From the NCBI GenBank assembly GCA_030674185.1, contig CM060307.1, positions 63,689,153-63,753,152 of the forward strand: a stretch of 64,000 nucleotides of DNA, read 5' to 3'. The notes under the pieces were generated by a model that did not search any database, had not been told where the DNA came from, and worked only from the letters and a program-made list of their open reading frames with translations. Source of the stretch: Monoplex corrugatus. Lineage: Eukaryota; Mollusca; Gastropoda; Littorinimorpha; Ranellidae. Shown piece by piece: positions 22,129 to 34,124 of this stretch. Position 1 is the stretch's first letter. Each line of letters begins with the position of its first letter. The position numbers were made by a program, and so were the translations under genes.

Positions 22129-23469
22129 CTTTGTGGCATGACTTTCTTTGTTTATGTTGGTATTTGGTTATGCTGCAGAAACAAGTCTTGAGTTGTCTAT
22201 ATCAGAGCCAGTGTGATTGTTGTTTAAATTTTTTCATTTCATTTCCACCACCCAGCCCATAAGTTCTAGACTTTGGTGATAAAATATGGAATATTTTTCC
22301 TACCTTTTAACTACAGATGTTGAGAAAACGATTATTGTGTTCATGCTCAGAACCCTGAGTTTTATTACAGGTCTTAAACTTTCTAATGTATTGCATATGC
22401 CACACTTGCCAGGCAGAAATAACCCTGTGTTGTCCAGATTTTGAATGGCAGTTATACATTATCATGTAGATCGAGTAATATGCAGAAATGCACATTAGGA
22501 CAGCAGATGATTTATGAAAATCAGCTTCGTAATACGATCTGCCCATTATAGATCATAATTTTTGGTACACACATATCCATTTGGATTAGAAAAATTCCAT
22601 AATCTCAGCAGCTGTGATAGAATTGAAAGCATGATGTTTTGGTTCATAGCTGACTACCACACCATTGGAACTGTGGACGTTTGTTTGCATTTGATGTTTT
22701 TTTTTTTTTTTGCATGTGTGTGTGTATACGTTGTAAGTCATTTGGATTTTATAGCCAAATAGTCAGAATTGTATGTTGTATCATATATATTTCTATAATT
22801 TTTGATATGCTTGTTTTACTGAACTTTTTAGCACATCTTCTACCTTTCTATGCTTTTAATGCTTTTTGATTCATACTATATTTCAGTATTTCTTTTGTCT
22901 GATTGTCTGCTTGTTTGCCATTTATTGTACACATGGCTTGTTTGATTCAGTTTGTGTTTGATATGTCCATTATTTGCCTATGATCTGTTTCCGGTGTCAT
23001 TTGTCAATGAATAATGAATCTGTTTGTTACAAACTGTGCTGGGTAAGCACGTCTTTGTTCTACTTTTATTTCTGTTTTTGAGTGATTTTTGGTTTTTGTC
23101 CATCATGTTTTCTATACCATTTCTAAGACTGCAATCAAAATCTTTCACCCTCGTCGCATGCACATTTTTGTTTAAAATCACAATTCAAAATGTTTAAAAT
23201 GGCAAGAGTAGAAAAGGACAGCTAAAGTTAAAACCATATTGCAAAACTTTATGATCAATAAAGAATGTTTAAGAATTATTGTGAATCTCTAAACTTTACT
23301 TTAAAAAATGTAAGTGGTATCTCTGACATAATTACCATATTGATTTGTTACGAAAAGCCATACACTTTAATATGTTAGAAACAGAAATGGGTTTTAACCA
23401 TTATCTATTTCACATTTGTCACTCCACTCCTTCAACCACCTTCTTTGTCGCATCTATTTGCAAACTGAA

Positions 23470-23597
23470 TTTTATGTGAACTATATGCCACATGGGTTCT
23501 TTAAATAATTTCTTTACAAACATGCTGGTTACTTGAATTTTATGTGAATTTCATATCACATGGATTCTTTAAGTAATTTCTTTACAAACATGCCTAG
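23470..23597. repeat. Imperfect tandem duplication of about 65-70 bp
   Basis: The blocks gaattttatgtgaa and aatttctttacaaacatgc occur twice in the same order. Confidence 0.8.
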
Positions 23598-23694
23598 TTA
23601 GTTGTCAAGATTCAGTGTTTTGATATTTGGTTTTCTCCTTTTTAATGCAAAAGCAGTGTTGCATCTTTTCAAGAAAGTGAGAAATCTAGTGGGT

Positions 23695-24762
23695 TTAACT
23701 CACTCGGTACGGAGAGTTTTTTTCCCTTGCGTTTCTCCAGGGACAGCCCATTTTGAAGGGTTAGGAAAAAAAATCACAAAAAATACAAAACATAAAGGAA
23801 CAAAATGAAACTTTCAGATCTGAATATTTACATGCTGGGTTAGTTCATGCCAAACAATTGAAGTTTTTCCTTGAATTTTTCTTCTTCATGTGCCACGTTG
23901 AAAATACCCCAAATTTTGTGGTCAGGATCACCGTATAGTCACACACTTTGATCAGCTCCATGAACACACAGTCAAAGGTGAGAAGGTCTTTGTATGCACA
24001 AAACAACATGAATAAAGTAGACTTTGCTCAGGGTAAAAAAAAAAGATTATTAGTGATATTATATGAATAAATGTTACAAATTGTTACACAGGGGAGTTAT
24101 GGGGGCGTGGCACTTGAATGAGACATGCAGGCCACAAGAGCCAGAGAAGGAGGCAAAGTGGGAGAAAAACTAAAACGTTCATGCCAGTCATCCATAGAAA
24201 AGTGAATGAAACCTCCATCAGACATGCGACTCACTGTACTTGGCTCGCTGACTGCTCGCCTCTCGTGACGTGTACGCCCACCTCCCTCCCACTTCACTGT
24301 CGTCTGAAACTGGGTCACTGTCAGTACCTTCTTGCTGGCAGCTTCCATCACTTGATACACTTTCATCATTATCTTTAGCATACTCCTCGATGTCCAATCC
24401 TTCAGTTTGAAGCACTTCAATCACTTCAGCGGTAGTAAAACGCCGCCGTCGCGATCTACTTTGTTCGAAAACTCGTATTCGCCTGCGACGCCATTTTAGA
24501 CACAAATGCAGATTACCAGTCGTCGTGGGGTGCCGAAGTCAATCGTTTCCTGACGAGTGTATGGCTACGGAATCTCACGAAGCAACCTACCCCTTGACCC
24601 TTGACATGTTTGCAGTGACCAGTGTGGCTATGGTAGGCGTGCAAGGTCTAAAGGGGAGCGTCAAAAAATTTTTAATTATCAAAACCGCTATAGCGTTCCG
24701 TCATACGCAACCGTGCCTTTCATCACGACCGCTATAGCGTTCCATCGTATCGAGTGAGTTAA
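23695..24762 (-). mobile_element. piggyBac-like non-autonomous DNA transposon 1
   Basis: The ends are inverted repeats beginning TTAACTCACTCG, with TACG after one mismatch, and TTAA at both termini (23695-23698 and 24759-24762), the target of piggyBac elements. Near the right end the motif ccgctatagcgttcc occurs twice (24685-24699, 24729-24743), a subterminal repeat. On minus, about 24218-24505 encodes an Arg-rich start, then FTTAEVIEVLQTEG and an acidic/serine-rich stretch. This resembles the N-terminus of piggyBac transposases; the catalytic DDD domain is gone. At 1068 bp it cannot be autonomous. Confidence 0.75.
24218..24505 (-). pseudogene. piggyBac transposase N-terminal remnant
   Basis: 95 codons: basic RRRRIRVFEQSRSRRRR, then FTTAEVIEVLQ, then an acidic serine-rich tract. 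The order matches the N-terminal region ahead of the DDE domain in piggyBac transposases. It lies wholly inside the TTAA-flanked element and lacks all catalytic parts. Confidence 0.55.
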
Positions 24763-24870
24763 CAAAGGTAAAGTGCTGCAAATATGAAATGGTCCTTGCT
24801 GATTGGTGCTTTCATTTGAATCGTTTCTTATGATGTGTCGGTCTGACTGATGCACAGGAGCACTATCATA

Positions 24871-25454
24871 TGTGACCCGTTTTAACAAAATGAGTCCTAA
24901 GGTGAAAATAACAGATTTAAGGATATTATGATTTTTAAAATGTCCATATTATTAACTTTCTTTTCATATGAAATTTATTATTCTACTCCTAAAAATAAGG
25001 AAGTTATGGGTGTTTGAAGTGTGTAACATAGCAAACAGCCATTTTGAGAAAATCAAGTTTAAAAATTTTCACCACTTCAGTGAAGTTTTATCTTAGCAAC
25101 AGGTATTTGTACTTCACCAATCTTTACCAAATTTTGTACCATGGTAAAACACATCACGCCACAATTGCACACACAAATTGGTGTGAAAATCTACTGTAAT
25201 TATCTTGTTATTTAAGTTTATATATCCCTTTTTCTGACACAAAAAGCATGCCATTATCTGGTTAAAACGCATTTTAAATACATTTTCCGATTGAATTATA
25301 AAGTGCTGAGTGCATGTACATGTAATTTAAAGATAAATATTCCATTTTTGACGAAAAGTAAAAATTGACAAAATCGACTCATCACACCTTTTCCAGGCCT
25401 CTACGCTTTTCTCTGCCTGCGAGTTAGGACTCATTTCGTGAAAACGGGTCACAC
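24871..25454. mobile_element. Short DNA element with 30-bp terminal inverted repeats
   Basis: The left end (24871-24900) and the reverse complement of the right end (25425-25454) agree at 28 of 30 positions, starting tgtgacccgtttt and ending atgagtcctaa. The 584-bp interior is AT-rich and non-coding. No clear target duplication was seen, so the superfamily is open. Confidence 0.8.
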
Positions 25455-27527
25455 ATGTGCTTGTGCACCAGAGTGACAGATGGACTGAAACTGATTTGAA
25501 AAACTGAGCTCATATCCAAGATACATTGTTTCCTGGATATTTAGAGAAGAGACATAACTGTGTAGCATTTCTCCAAAGTAAAGTGTGATATATGGCCAGA
25601 GGAGTTTTGAGCCCAACTAATGGCCAGAGGAGTTTTGAGCCCAACTGGGTAATGTTTTTCTTTGATCTTTTTTTCTGAGATTCAGCTTCAGATTCAAATG
25701 GAAATAAGTCTCAGAAAGATCTTAGCATATATCAAATGGAAATGGGAAATCAGTGATAAAACCAAAAGCATGAAATGTAGTCCTCTGTTTTCAGCTCTGA
25801 ATCTTGGTTTTTGTGTTCATTTGTATAACTGAAAGTATTAGCCAATTTCCGTGAAATGTTTAGGACTAATTTCCATGAAATCATGGACATTTTCGTCATT
25901 TTCGGTTAATTGTGCCAGAGTTTGTATTGAATTGAGGAAAGATTATGGAATGGCTTTTGAAATGCAGCCTCTCAGAAGATGCAACTTTTATTTCCCATGT
26001 GTGCAGGGTCAAAATTTACCAGGCAAGCTTTAGTCCTGTTGTGCACCTGATAGGACTTAATGTGGTAAACTTTATTTTTGGAAAGCAAGCATCATGTACA
26101 TCTGAATTTTTTTTTTAGCTGCTATCACTGCTGATTTCTACCTTTTTTGTAGGAAATATTTATTTGTTTGTGTGTGGGGAAAATTAATGCAGGGTATGTA
26201 CAAAGTAATAAGCAAAGACTCATTTAAATTAATACTTTTTTTTCCAAAAAGGCTTGGCCTTATGAATGAAGAAAGATGGAATTATTTGCTGTAAATAAGA
26301 AAGATGGAAACACCATATTGTGTATGTGTTTTAAGCAGAGAAGTCAAAAGATTATTTGCTGTCAAATCAAAATCTGTTTTTTTAACTTCTTTCATTCAGT
26401 CATATGCAATTCATGTTTTATTTCCCATTTTCTTGTAAAGAAAAATGTTGAATGTGTTTGATTGTTGTGATTGTGTGTCTTAGTGTAGCAAGTCATTTGT
26501 ACCCCTCTCTATGCAAAGCCAGCATAACAAGATGTGTCTGTGTGAATTTGTTCTCTGTCTTGTCCTTCCATCACTCTTCATTTATTATCTTAAAACACTA
26601 AAGGAAGGGGTACAAATGAATGCATTTTGCCAATACAAGTAACAAGAAAGGAGTTGACTTTTCCTGTTTGTTGGTGTCATTTGGTTTGGTGTTTGTTGTT
26701 TTTTAAAGTAAATAGTTCATCATGGTAGGAATTAAACAAAGCAGAAATTGTGGGCAGAAGGAAAAGGAAGACTGCAGATGACATACAGTATGATGCTTTT
26801 GAATTTGCCATTGGAGTATGATAACAGAATAAAAATAAGTATTAACGGGTATGTGTATCTCAGTTTGTAGCATTGATCGAACTTGCTGCATACAAATACA
26901 CCATTTAAACAGCATGTCATAATACACAACGTAACCAGATGGCACAAATAAACAAGTGATCTTTTTATAATGATGGTTTTTTAATCAGGGTGAATTTTAT
27001 TTTTAATGAATAGATTCATTGTTGCCAAAAATATTTATGTACATAATTAAGCAGAGGCTTGTGTTGAATAATCTGAGCATTCTTAAATCCTTTTAAATGC
27101 TTTGTGATGAAGGCTGACTTTCAGAACAGTTTCATTGATGATTTTTTGCTCATTCTTGTCTTAAATCTTGCTTTAAATCTGTCTTCTACTGAAGTTTTTT
27201 GTAAGAACTGCTCTTTGCTCTGGAACTATAGATTGCCTTTTGCTTTGATGCAGCAGCAGCATAAGTTAGCTTTAGCATACATTGTGTTTTTTAGTTAATC
27301 CCCCTAAACAGAAACTTAAGTTTGATTATACACTTGACATAACAAAAAAGAGCTAGTTTCAAATTACTGTAATGATGATAATTGTATTAAAAATTTACAA
27401 AAACAATTGAAGAGAAACTGAGAGTGGAATGCCAACTGGGCTGCACAGTTTTGTTAGGAACTTGCACCAGACATACCCCTCTGGCTCTCTGTGACCTTTT
27501 CTCTCATCCTCCCTCTGTCTATCTATC

Positions 27528-27575
<48 letters not shown>

Positions 27576-27958
27576 GTTTGTTCATCATCCCCCAATCCTT
27601 GTGCAACTGCCCAAATGTGTACAATCGAGGAAAAAGAGTTACTTCATGCATACAAGAGAGAGCTAAACAGGTATCCAAAGCTGTACATTAAAGAAAGACA
27701 TGAAAACTCCAAAAAAAAATTTTTGATACTTTTGGTTAGTAATGAGTAAATTAATGATGCAGAAGTAAATTAATAATACATGCATAGAATAATGTTGTGT
27801 CCTGTATTAATAAAAGTAAAATAAGTAATCAGTCGATTATTGCAATGTCATTTTTAGTTAGTGATAACAATAACAATAATGAATTGACTACCGCATTGTC
27901 ATGTTTGACAATCTGCGTATGTGAAATGTAGGCACATAATATTTATGCACTGCTTCTG
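25455..27958. other. AT-rich intergenic sequence
   Basis: No exon with plausible splice sites was found. It holds a roughly 30-bp tandem duplication near 25590-25650 (tggccagaggagttttgagc twice) and an AT microsatellite (27520-27575). Confidence 0.4.
27520..27575. repeat. (AT)n microsatellite
   Basis: TATC units passing into a nearly pure AT tract. Confidence 0.95.
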
Positions 27959-27977
27959 TAGTAATATGATAAACATC

Positions 27978-28236
27978 AGAGAGTGATGGATGGGAGCCAG
28001 AGCAACAGTGCCTCACTACTGACCGGACGTCTATCCCCAAGCTCCCAATACCACACAGCAGCCACCCAGCTATGCAAAGGGAGGCTGTCCATGCACTGCT
28101 CAACCCACCCAGACCCAGTCATCAGTTACTTTATTTACAAGCTGAATAGTAAGGTGGGGAGATGACGATTCTGGGACATGGCCACACAACATGTACCAAC
28201 CAGGTCCAGCCCATCCATCGGACCGATGCTTTTGAA
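27978..28236. mobile_element. Short insertion with 18-bp target duplication
   Basis: The 18-mer agtaatatgataaacatc at 27960-27977 recurs after the insert with one change (agtaatgtgataaacatc, near 28237-28254). The roughly 260-bp insert is more GC-rich than its surroundings and has no long frame. The duplication length fits target-primed retrotransposition, so a SINE or truncated LINE end is likely. I do not recognise the family. Confidence 0.6.
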
Positions 28237-30376
28237 GTAATGTGATAAACATCTTTTAACAGGGTGTATTCCTATTGGTTCAGCTTCTGTTAACATGTCA
28301 TATTCATGTTTCTGTCGCCAGACTCTCTCTCTTTCTCTGTCTCTCTCAGTATCTCAATCTTTCTTTGTCTCCCACAGTCTCTCTATTTCTCTTTCTTTCT
28401 CTCTGTTGTGTTGTATGCAGTGCAATAATGTTTATATTTTTGGATGTCCTTCATTGAGTGATTTTTTTAAAATATTCAAATCCATGTAATTTTTATAACC
28501 AAACACAGCATTTAAAGTCATGATTTTAAATGTGGTTATAATTATGTGATGGATGCCATTAAATGAATGTTTTTGACTTGCATGTAATGTTATTGTAATT
28601 TGATGGTGTCATATTGTATAATTTACAACAGTAATAGAACTATGTTTAATGGGATGTAAGTTAGTTATAGTGTTAAACTGTGGCTATTTTTGTTTTATGC
28701 TTGTACATCAGTACTCTTTTTGTACTCAAAATTCAGTTCAGATAAAACATTTAGACATAGAAGGGGAGAAAAAAGAAATTTTCGCAAGCATTACAGCTAT
28801 CAATGCAACTAGAGCGTAAACAGGTATCACACTTTCATGATTGTGTAACAGAGGATTGCAGAAACAAATTGAAATCCTTTCAGTTTTAGAGGTTGACTAA
28901 TACCCGATTCTGGTCCAGTCAATGAATGAAGATATTCACAGAATCAGCTTCAACTGTTGCTTTTTGTGGTAAGCTTTCAACCATTTCATGGCGTCTTTCC
29001 TTTTTTTTTTCTCATCTTTTGGTGTTTTTTTTTGGTTTTTTTGGTCATATCTTTTTTTTTCATTTTATTATTTCTTTGACTGTCCTCCCATCTCTTTTCA
29101 ACCCTTTCATGGAGTCTTCTCTATTTTTTTCTTCTGTTTTTTGTTTGTTTTCATTTTATTATTTCTTTGACTGTCCCATCTCTTGTACTGCTTCTTAGTC
29201 CCACGTTGCTCATTTAATCTCTCCAACAAACCTCTAAAAAAAACCCACCCCCCAATAAAAAAAATTTTTTTTTTTTAAAAACAGGAAGTGACGAAAGCAG
29301 GGTATGAAGGATCTCAGAATCTGAGACATTTCTCACACGCTGTTATGATGAACAGAATGGGGTGATACAGATACTGGTGTGGAGTTCCATTTCGGATTGA
29401 GAGTGCATGATATGGCTCCTCCATTTACTTATTTCATCACACATCCTAGCATCAATGGGTCCAAGAGATAGGGACCCTTGTGGTGTTGGTCAAGACCTTT
29501 GAGCAACACCCTCAATGACAACACATCTTCTATGCTGTCCCAGTCTTCCTAACGATCCCACAGTATGCTAACCTTGGTGCAAGAGCTGGTAATAATTCCA
29601 CAGTAATTTTCTGGACTGGTAGCGAACCAGATTGGTGTCTTCTCGATCAGTAATATGTAGCACTGACCAGTGTTTCCATATTGACTGCTCTTTTCAGGGA
29701 GTGTTTTATCAAACAAGACAGCATGAAAGAGTTGAAAGCTAAACACAACAAGAAACAGTTGAAATCCACTGTGTGAATCATCATGGTAATGTTTGGTCAA
29801 CACAACAAGCAAGTTCTCAAATGAGAATTGTCAAATGACGATATCATTGTTAAAAGTTGGACTTTTGATTGAGTACATATGCATATGTCTTGTATGTTTG
29901 TTCCATATTGCAGTAGAATACATAAAACCATACTAGTCAGCTGCTGTGACTTAAGGATGAAAATGTCACTTCATTTCTTAGATAAAGCCTTTACTGTAAG
30001 CTGTTCAGCAGGCATACTAATATATTTATGACATGCTTCTCAAATGCATAACCAGATTTATACAAATCTGCAGTTTGTATAAATAATTTTCAAATACTTT
30101 AATTAAGTAGTGAACTGTTATTACATTTTTTAAGTTTAAGAGCAGGTGCCATGCCTGAATTTTTGTTGTACCAGTAAAACTTTAAACGTTTGAGTGTTTT
30201 TATTTCAAATTACATGTTACTTGCAGATTTATATTTATGTTCTCAGAATCCATTGTCACTCTCTGTGCGGATTATGTGATTGAGAAATTTCATTTTTACC
30301 AGTAAAACTTTTATTTGGAAAAATAATGTTTTTTCTGTTTGAGAAGTAGTTTGCGTGATCACATTGTGAGCGTGGG

Positions 30377-30420
30377 CACACACACACACACACACACACA
30401 CACACCGACACACACCCCAC

Positions 30421-30486
<66 letters not shown>

Positions 30487-30506
30487 ACTCACACACACAC
30501 ACACAT
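30377..30506. repeat. (CA)n microsatellite, interrupted
   Basis: About 130 bp of CA dinucleotides with a few interruptions. Confidence 0.95.
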
Positions 30507-31360
30507 GGTTGCAAACACTCCTGAAAGAAATCTTTGTTGTTGTTGTTGATTTCAGGGAAGTATGACCTTGACTACCACTACATATATCCAGACATGACTT
30601 TTTATTGCTATATCATACTCATCAACAGTATATTGTGACGTATTTGTGTGTGTGTGTGTGTGTGTGTGTGTTCGTTCTTTGATTTAACGTCTTTTCACTC
30701 TGAGTGATATTAGACGAGTGTGTGTGTGTGTGGTGACAGCTCGGAAAGAGGACAAACTTGGGATCTCCTTGGGGGCATGTTAGACCCAGTTGAAAAGCAA
30801 AGTCGGCTGTTTCGGGCATCATGTGTGGATGCTTTTGTGACTGCACGAACACCCCCTAGGGTGCTGGTGATCAATATATATAGGGAGCTTCCAACTGCTT
30901 GTGTTGAGACAATGGTAAACAGAGAAGAGCTGGCAGCTATGCGAGCTGGCAGCATGGTGGGCTGCCCAACAGAGATATGAAAGCTTGGTATATGGCAAAC
31001 AGGGCTCTCATTCTCTCTTGGTCGAGTACCTTGACTGGACATGCCTGGTGCAAGTTGTGTGGCTATGTCCTGGGGTTTGTCGTCTCCCCACCTTGCCATT
31101 TTGGCTTGGCTTGTGAACAAGATAACTGATAACTGGGGTCTGAGTGGCTCGTGCAGCACATGGACAATCCCCCCCCCCCCACCCCCGCCCACACACACAC
31201 CCTTCACATGGCAAAATGGCTACTGTGTGGTGTCGGGGTCTGGGAGGTGATTGTTCACTTAGTGGTGAGCGGTTGTTTCTCTGAGTCCAATTCCGCACCA
31301 TCTGGTATTTCCGGTTAAATTGTAGATGTACATACATACATACATATACATAAATAAATA

Positions 31361-31366
31361 TGTGTG

Positions 31367-31434
<68 letters not shown>
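31361..31434. repeat. (GT)n microsatellite
   Basis: About 70 bp of GT dinucleotides. Confidence 0.95.
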
Positions 31435-31436
<2 letters not shown>

Positions 31437-32609
31437 TCTTACGTCTACGCTTGACAAAGGGCAGTTGGCTGAAAATTTGTGCCTGTCTTGTCTGGTTGTA
31501 TTAAATACGTCTGTTCTTTTTTTTTTTTTTTTTTTTTTTTCTGGTTCCTGTTTGCGTGAACGCAGGCAATCACACTTGTTTTGGATTTAGAAAAAATGAT
31601 ATTAATTAAATTAAATAAGTTTGTGTCTCTGTTGTTTCATACTTAACTATCCGATTTTGAATAAATTTTTGTTATAATTGTTATTGGGACACTCCTCTCT
31701 GAAAAAGCTCATTGAAATCGGGTTGGTTTTTCAAGGCTTGTGGGCCTACTGGGCAACTTGAACAGATAAAGAAAAAAAGAAAGAAGGAAAAGAAAAAAGG
31801 CTGTTAGCATTGTTCAATTTTTCTCTCCTCTCCCCCTTCCCAAATATACTCCTGCAGAATGATACAGACCTATTGCGTAAACTTCTTAAATTCAGATATA
31901 GATCTGGTTGTGAGAAATTCTGCCAATCTAATTGTGAGAAATTCTATTCTGATGACTGAAAAGTCATTTAGGCTTACTTCCCTTGTTTGTTCACTTCTGC
32001 TCACAAAACAACCGAAGTTAAAAACTCATTTTGAAAGCAGTTTTGTAGAATATTTTGAAACAGTGAATGTGCTAAAAAGTTTGTTAAATACTGCTAATTT
32101 TGTTAGTGGTTGAGATTTTATATGGAAGTTCCCTGTGGACCCACAGAAAGAGAAGCACAGCGCAGAACGATTAATTGTCGTCTGCTACGTGCGATATGGC
32201 GAAACTCAACTGAAAAGGAAAGAGGCGTGTTCTAAGCAAAATGATAACGCGCAAGCGATGTGTCTGCCATAGGCCTATCACAAATCACGAGGCGGGGGTC
32301 AGTTAACTGCAGTTTTAGATATATGCTAATATTTTAGATCCAGAATATAAAGTCTAGAATGAAACTGGTCTCGTAGCTAGTCTAAACAAATCTAGTTCTT
32401 AATATCGATATTTTGTATCTTGACGAAAAGCACACTTATAAATAATCATATGCAATCACATAACAATCCTTTCCTTTTGAATTAAAAGGAGGATGTATAT
32501 TATAAATCAGTCAGGTAATGTTTCAGTCCTGATTGGTAGCATGTTTAAGGTAGAGTCCGTTTTTAATCAAGCATGAAGATCAGGTTAACTACTTCTGCGG
32601 TGGGTACAG

Positions 32610-32617
32610 TATATAAG
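32610..32617 (+). promoter_or_regulatory. Possible TATA box of the CW-PWWP-ARID gene
   Basis: tatataag lies 94 bases before the chosen start codon, which would place transcription start near 32640 and give a short leader. It is the only such motif nearby. TATA-like octamers arise by chance in AT-rich DNA, so this is tentative. Confidence 0.3.
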
Positions 32618-32703
32618 ATGTATGTGCGTGTGCGAGTGTGTGTGTGTTCAATCATGGTTCCTTCCGTGAAATGTTTCAGAGAATCCCAAACAATCAAAAC
32701 AAA

Positions 32704-32823
32704 ATGACTGCCATGGATACTGATACCAGCTCTTTTGATTCATCCGAATTTTCTCTGGAAACGTTCACTTCAGACGACAGCCTTCCGTTTGATGCAAAGT
32801 CATGGCGTGATGTCAGGAGAAAG
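32704..32823 (+). CDS. CW-PWWP-ARID gene, exon 1
   Basis: [20 protein letters not shown] continues as an acidic, serine-rich leader to RRK|gtgaca, phase 0. In-frame ATGs at 32671 and 32713 are alternatives; the latter has the best context (gccATGg). Confidence 0.6.
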
Positions 32824-34029
32824 GTGACAGATCTTGACTGTGCACGTGTATATTGAGTGCGTACGTGCGTGCGTGTGTGTGTGTGTGTGTGTGTGTTGTT
32901 GTTGTTGTTATTGTTGTTGTTGATAAAGATAACGGTGATAATGTCATGTTCTTATTACTTTTTCGAATTTCGATCTACTGTCCTTCATTTTAAAATGTTT
33001 TGTTTTCAAAATTTGACAATGTATTCTTCGCCGCTTTTCAGTTACGGTCAATTGCGTGGATTCAGTGCGATAACCCAAACTGTAAAAAATGGAGGAAAAT
33101 TTCCAAGGAAAACCTGGTGAACATACGGAATCAGACAAGTGGTTCTGTCATCAAAATGACGATACAGACTTCAACAGTTGCAGTGTCCCAGAAGAGAACG
33201 TTCAGCTGTATGATGAGCTGGCAGATAGGAGTGGTCTCAAGTATTTGAAGTCACAGCTAGCCCCTGGAGCTCTTGTGTGGGCAAAAATGGATGGCTACTG
33301 CAGGTTTGTTATTCCTTTGAACTATGTATGCGTCGTGTCTAAATCTCACTACCTCACACGACCTACCAGCATATTGCCGGAAGTGAGGGTGAGGAGTGAA
33401 AGGACTAATGTAAGAGTGATAATCAAAGTGTAGACTTTAGATTTAAGATTTATCAGTCTTGTCGTTGTAGTCTGCATAAGTCCTATCTGATGTTCGAATT
33501 AATTTAATATGAAAATGAAGGATGCATCGATTTTGTGTTTCAAATATTTGGATTAAGTAAAATACTCATTAACATGTGGCGATGTAACCTGTGCATCCAA
33601 TTAATATTTGTAGAACTTTATGAGATGTGGGGTATAGTCATTTCGATACTGACTGTATAATATAGATTTCATGCTCTGATAGTATTTACTCACGTGTATG
33701 AGCGGAGACTTAAAAATGGCGGATGAAGTCATTAAATACAAGTGATTTGGAAGATTTCAAGGCCAAAATCTCATAGAAAGGCATCACTAGGGTTAAGATC
33801 AACAGAGGTTGCTCACTATCATTTAGAAAAGTTAAACGAAGAACTGACCAAGGTCGTGATTACTGACACAATTTAAGTAGCATGTCTTTATAGGCTATAT
33901 GCCAGCTCGTAGAAAACGTGTAACATGTTGGTCGTGTAAGCTTAGTGTAATAGAATACATTGACTTAAGGTTTAAGTTGCACACACACACGCCACACACA
34001 CACACACACACACCACACACACACACACA

Positions 34030-34060
<31 letters not shown>

Positions 34061-34075
34061 ACACACACACACACA

Positions 34076-34124
<49 letters not shown>

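Larger units (their letters stand above)
21405..23300 (+). other. Probable 3' untranslated and flanking region
   Basis: AT-rich and without a coding frame. A candidate polyadenylation signal AATAAA lies at 23257-23262, but others are possible. It contains a C/T run with (TCTG)n (21590-21705) and an 84-bp tandem duplication (21962-22128). Confidence 0.4.
28260..32600. other. Intergenic sequence with microsatellites
   Basis: Contains T-rich tracts (28990-29170), CA and GT arrays and a poly-T run (31508-31540). The stretch near 30672-30720 resembles a dispersed gastropod repeat I recall (ttcgttctttgatttaacgt). The interval 30730-31160 has a broken coding-like appearance but no motif I can name. 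Confidence 0.4.

Noticed and set aside
30720..31160. Coding-like stretch (FRASCVDAFVTARTPPRVLV and following)
   Set aside because: No motif could be named, the frame is short and there are no splice sites. It may be an old transposon fragment.
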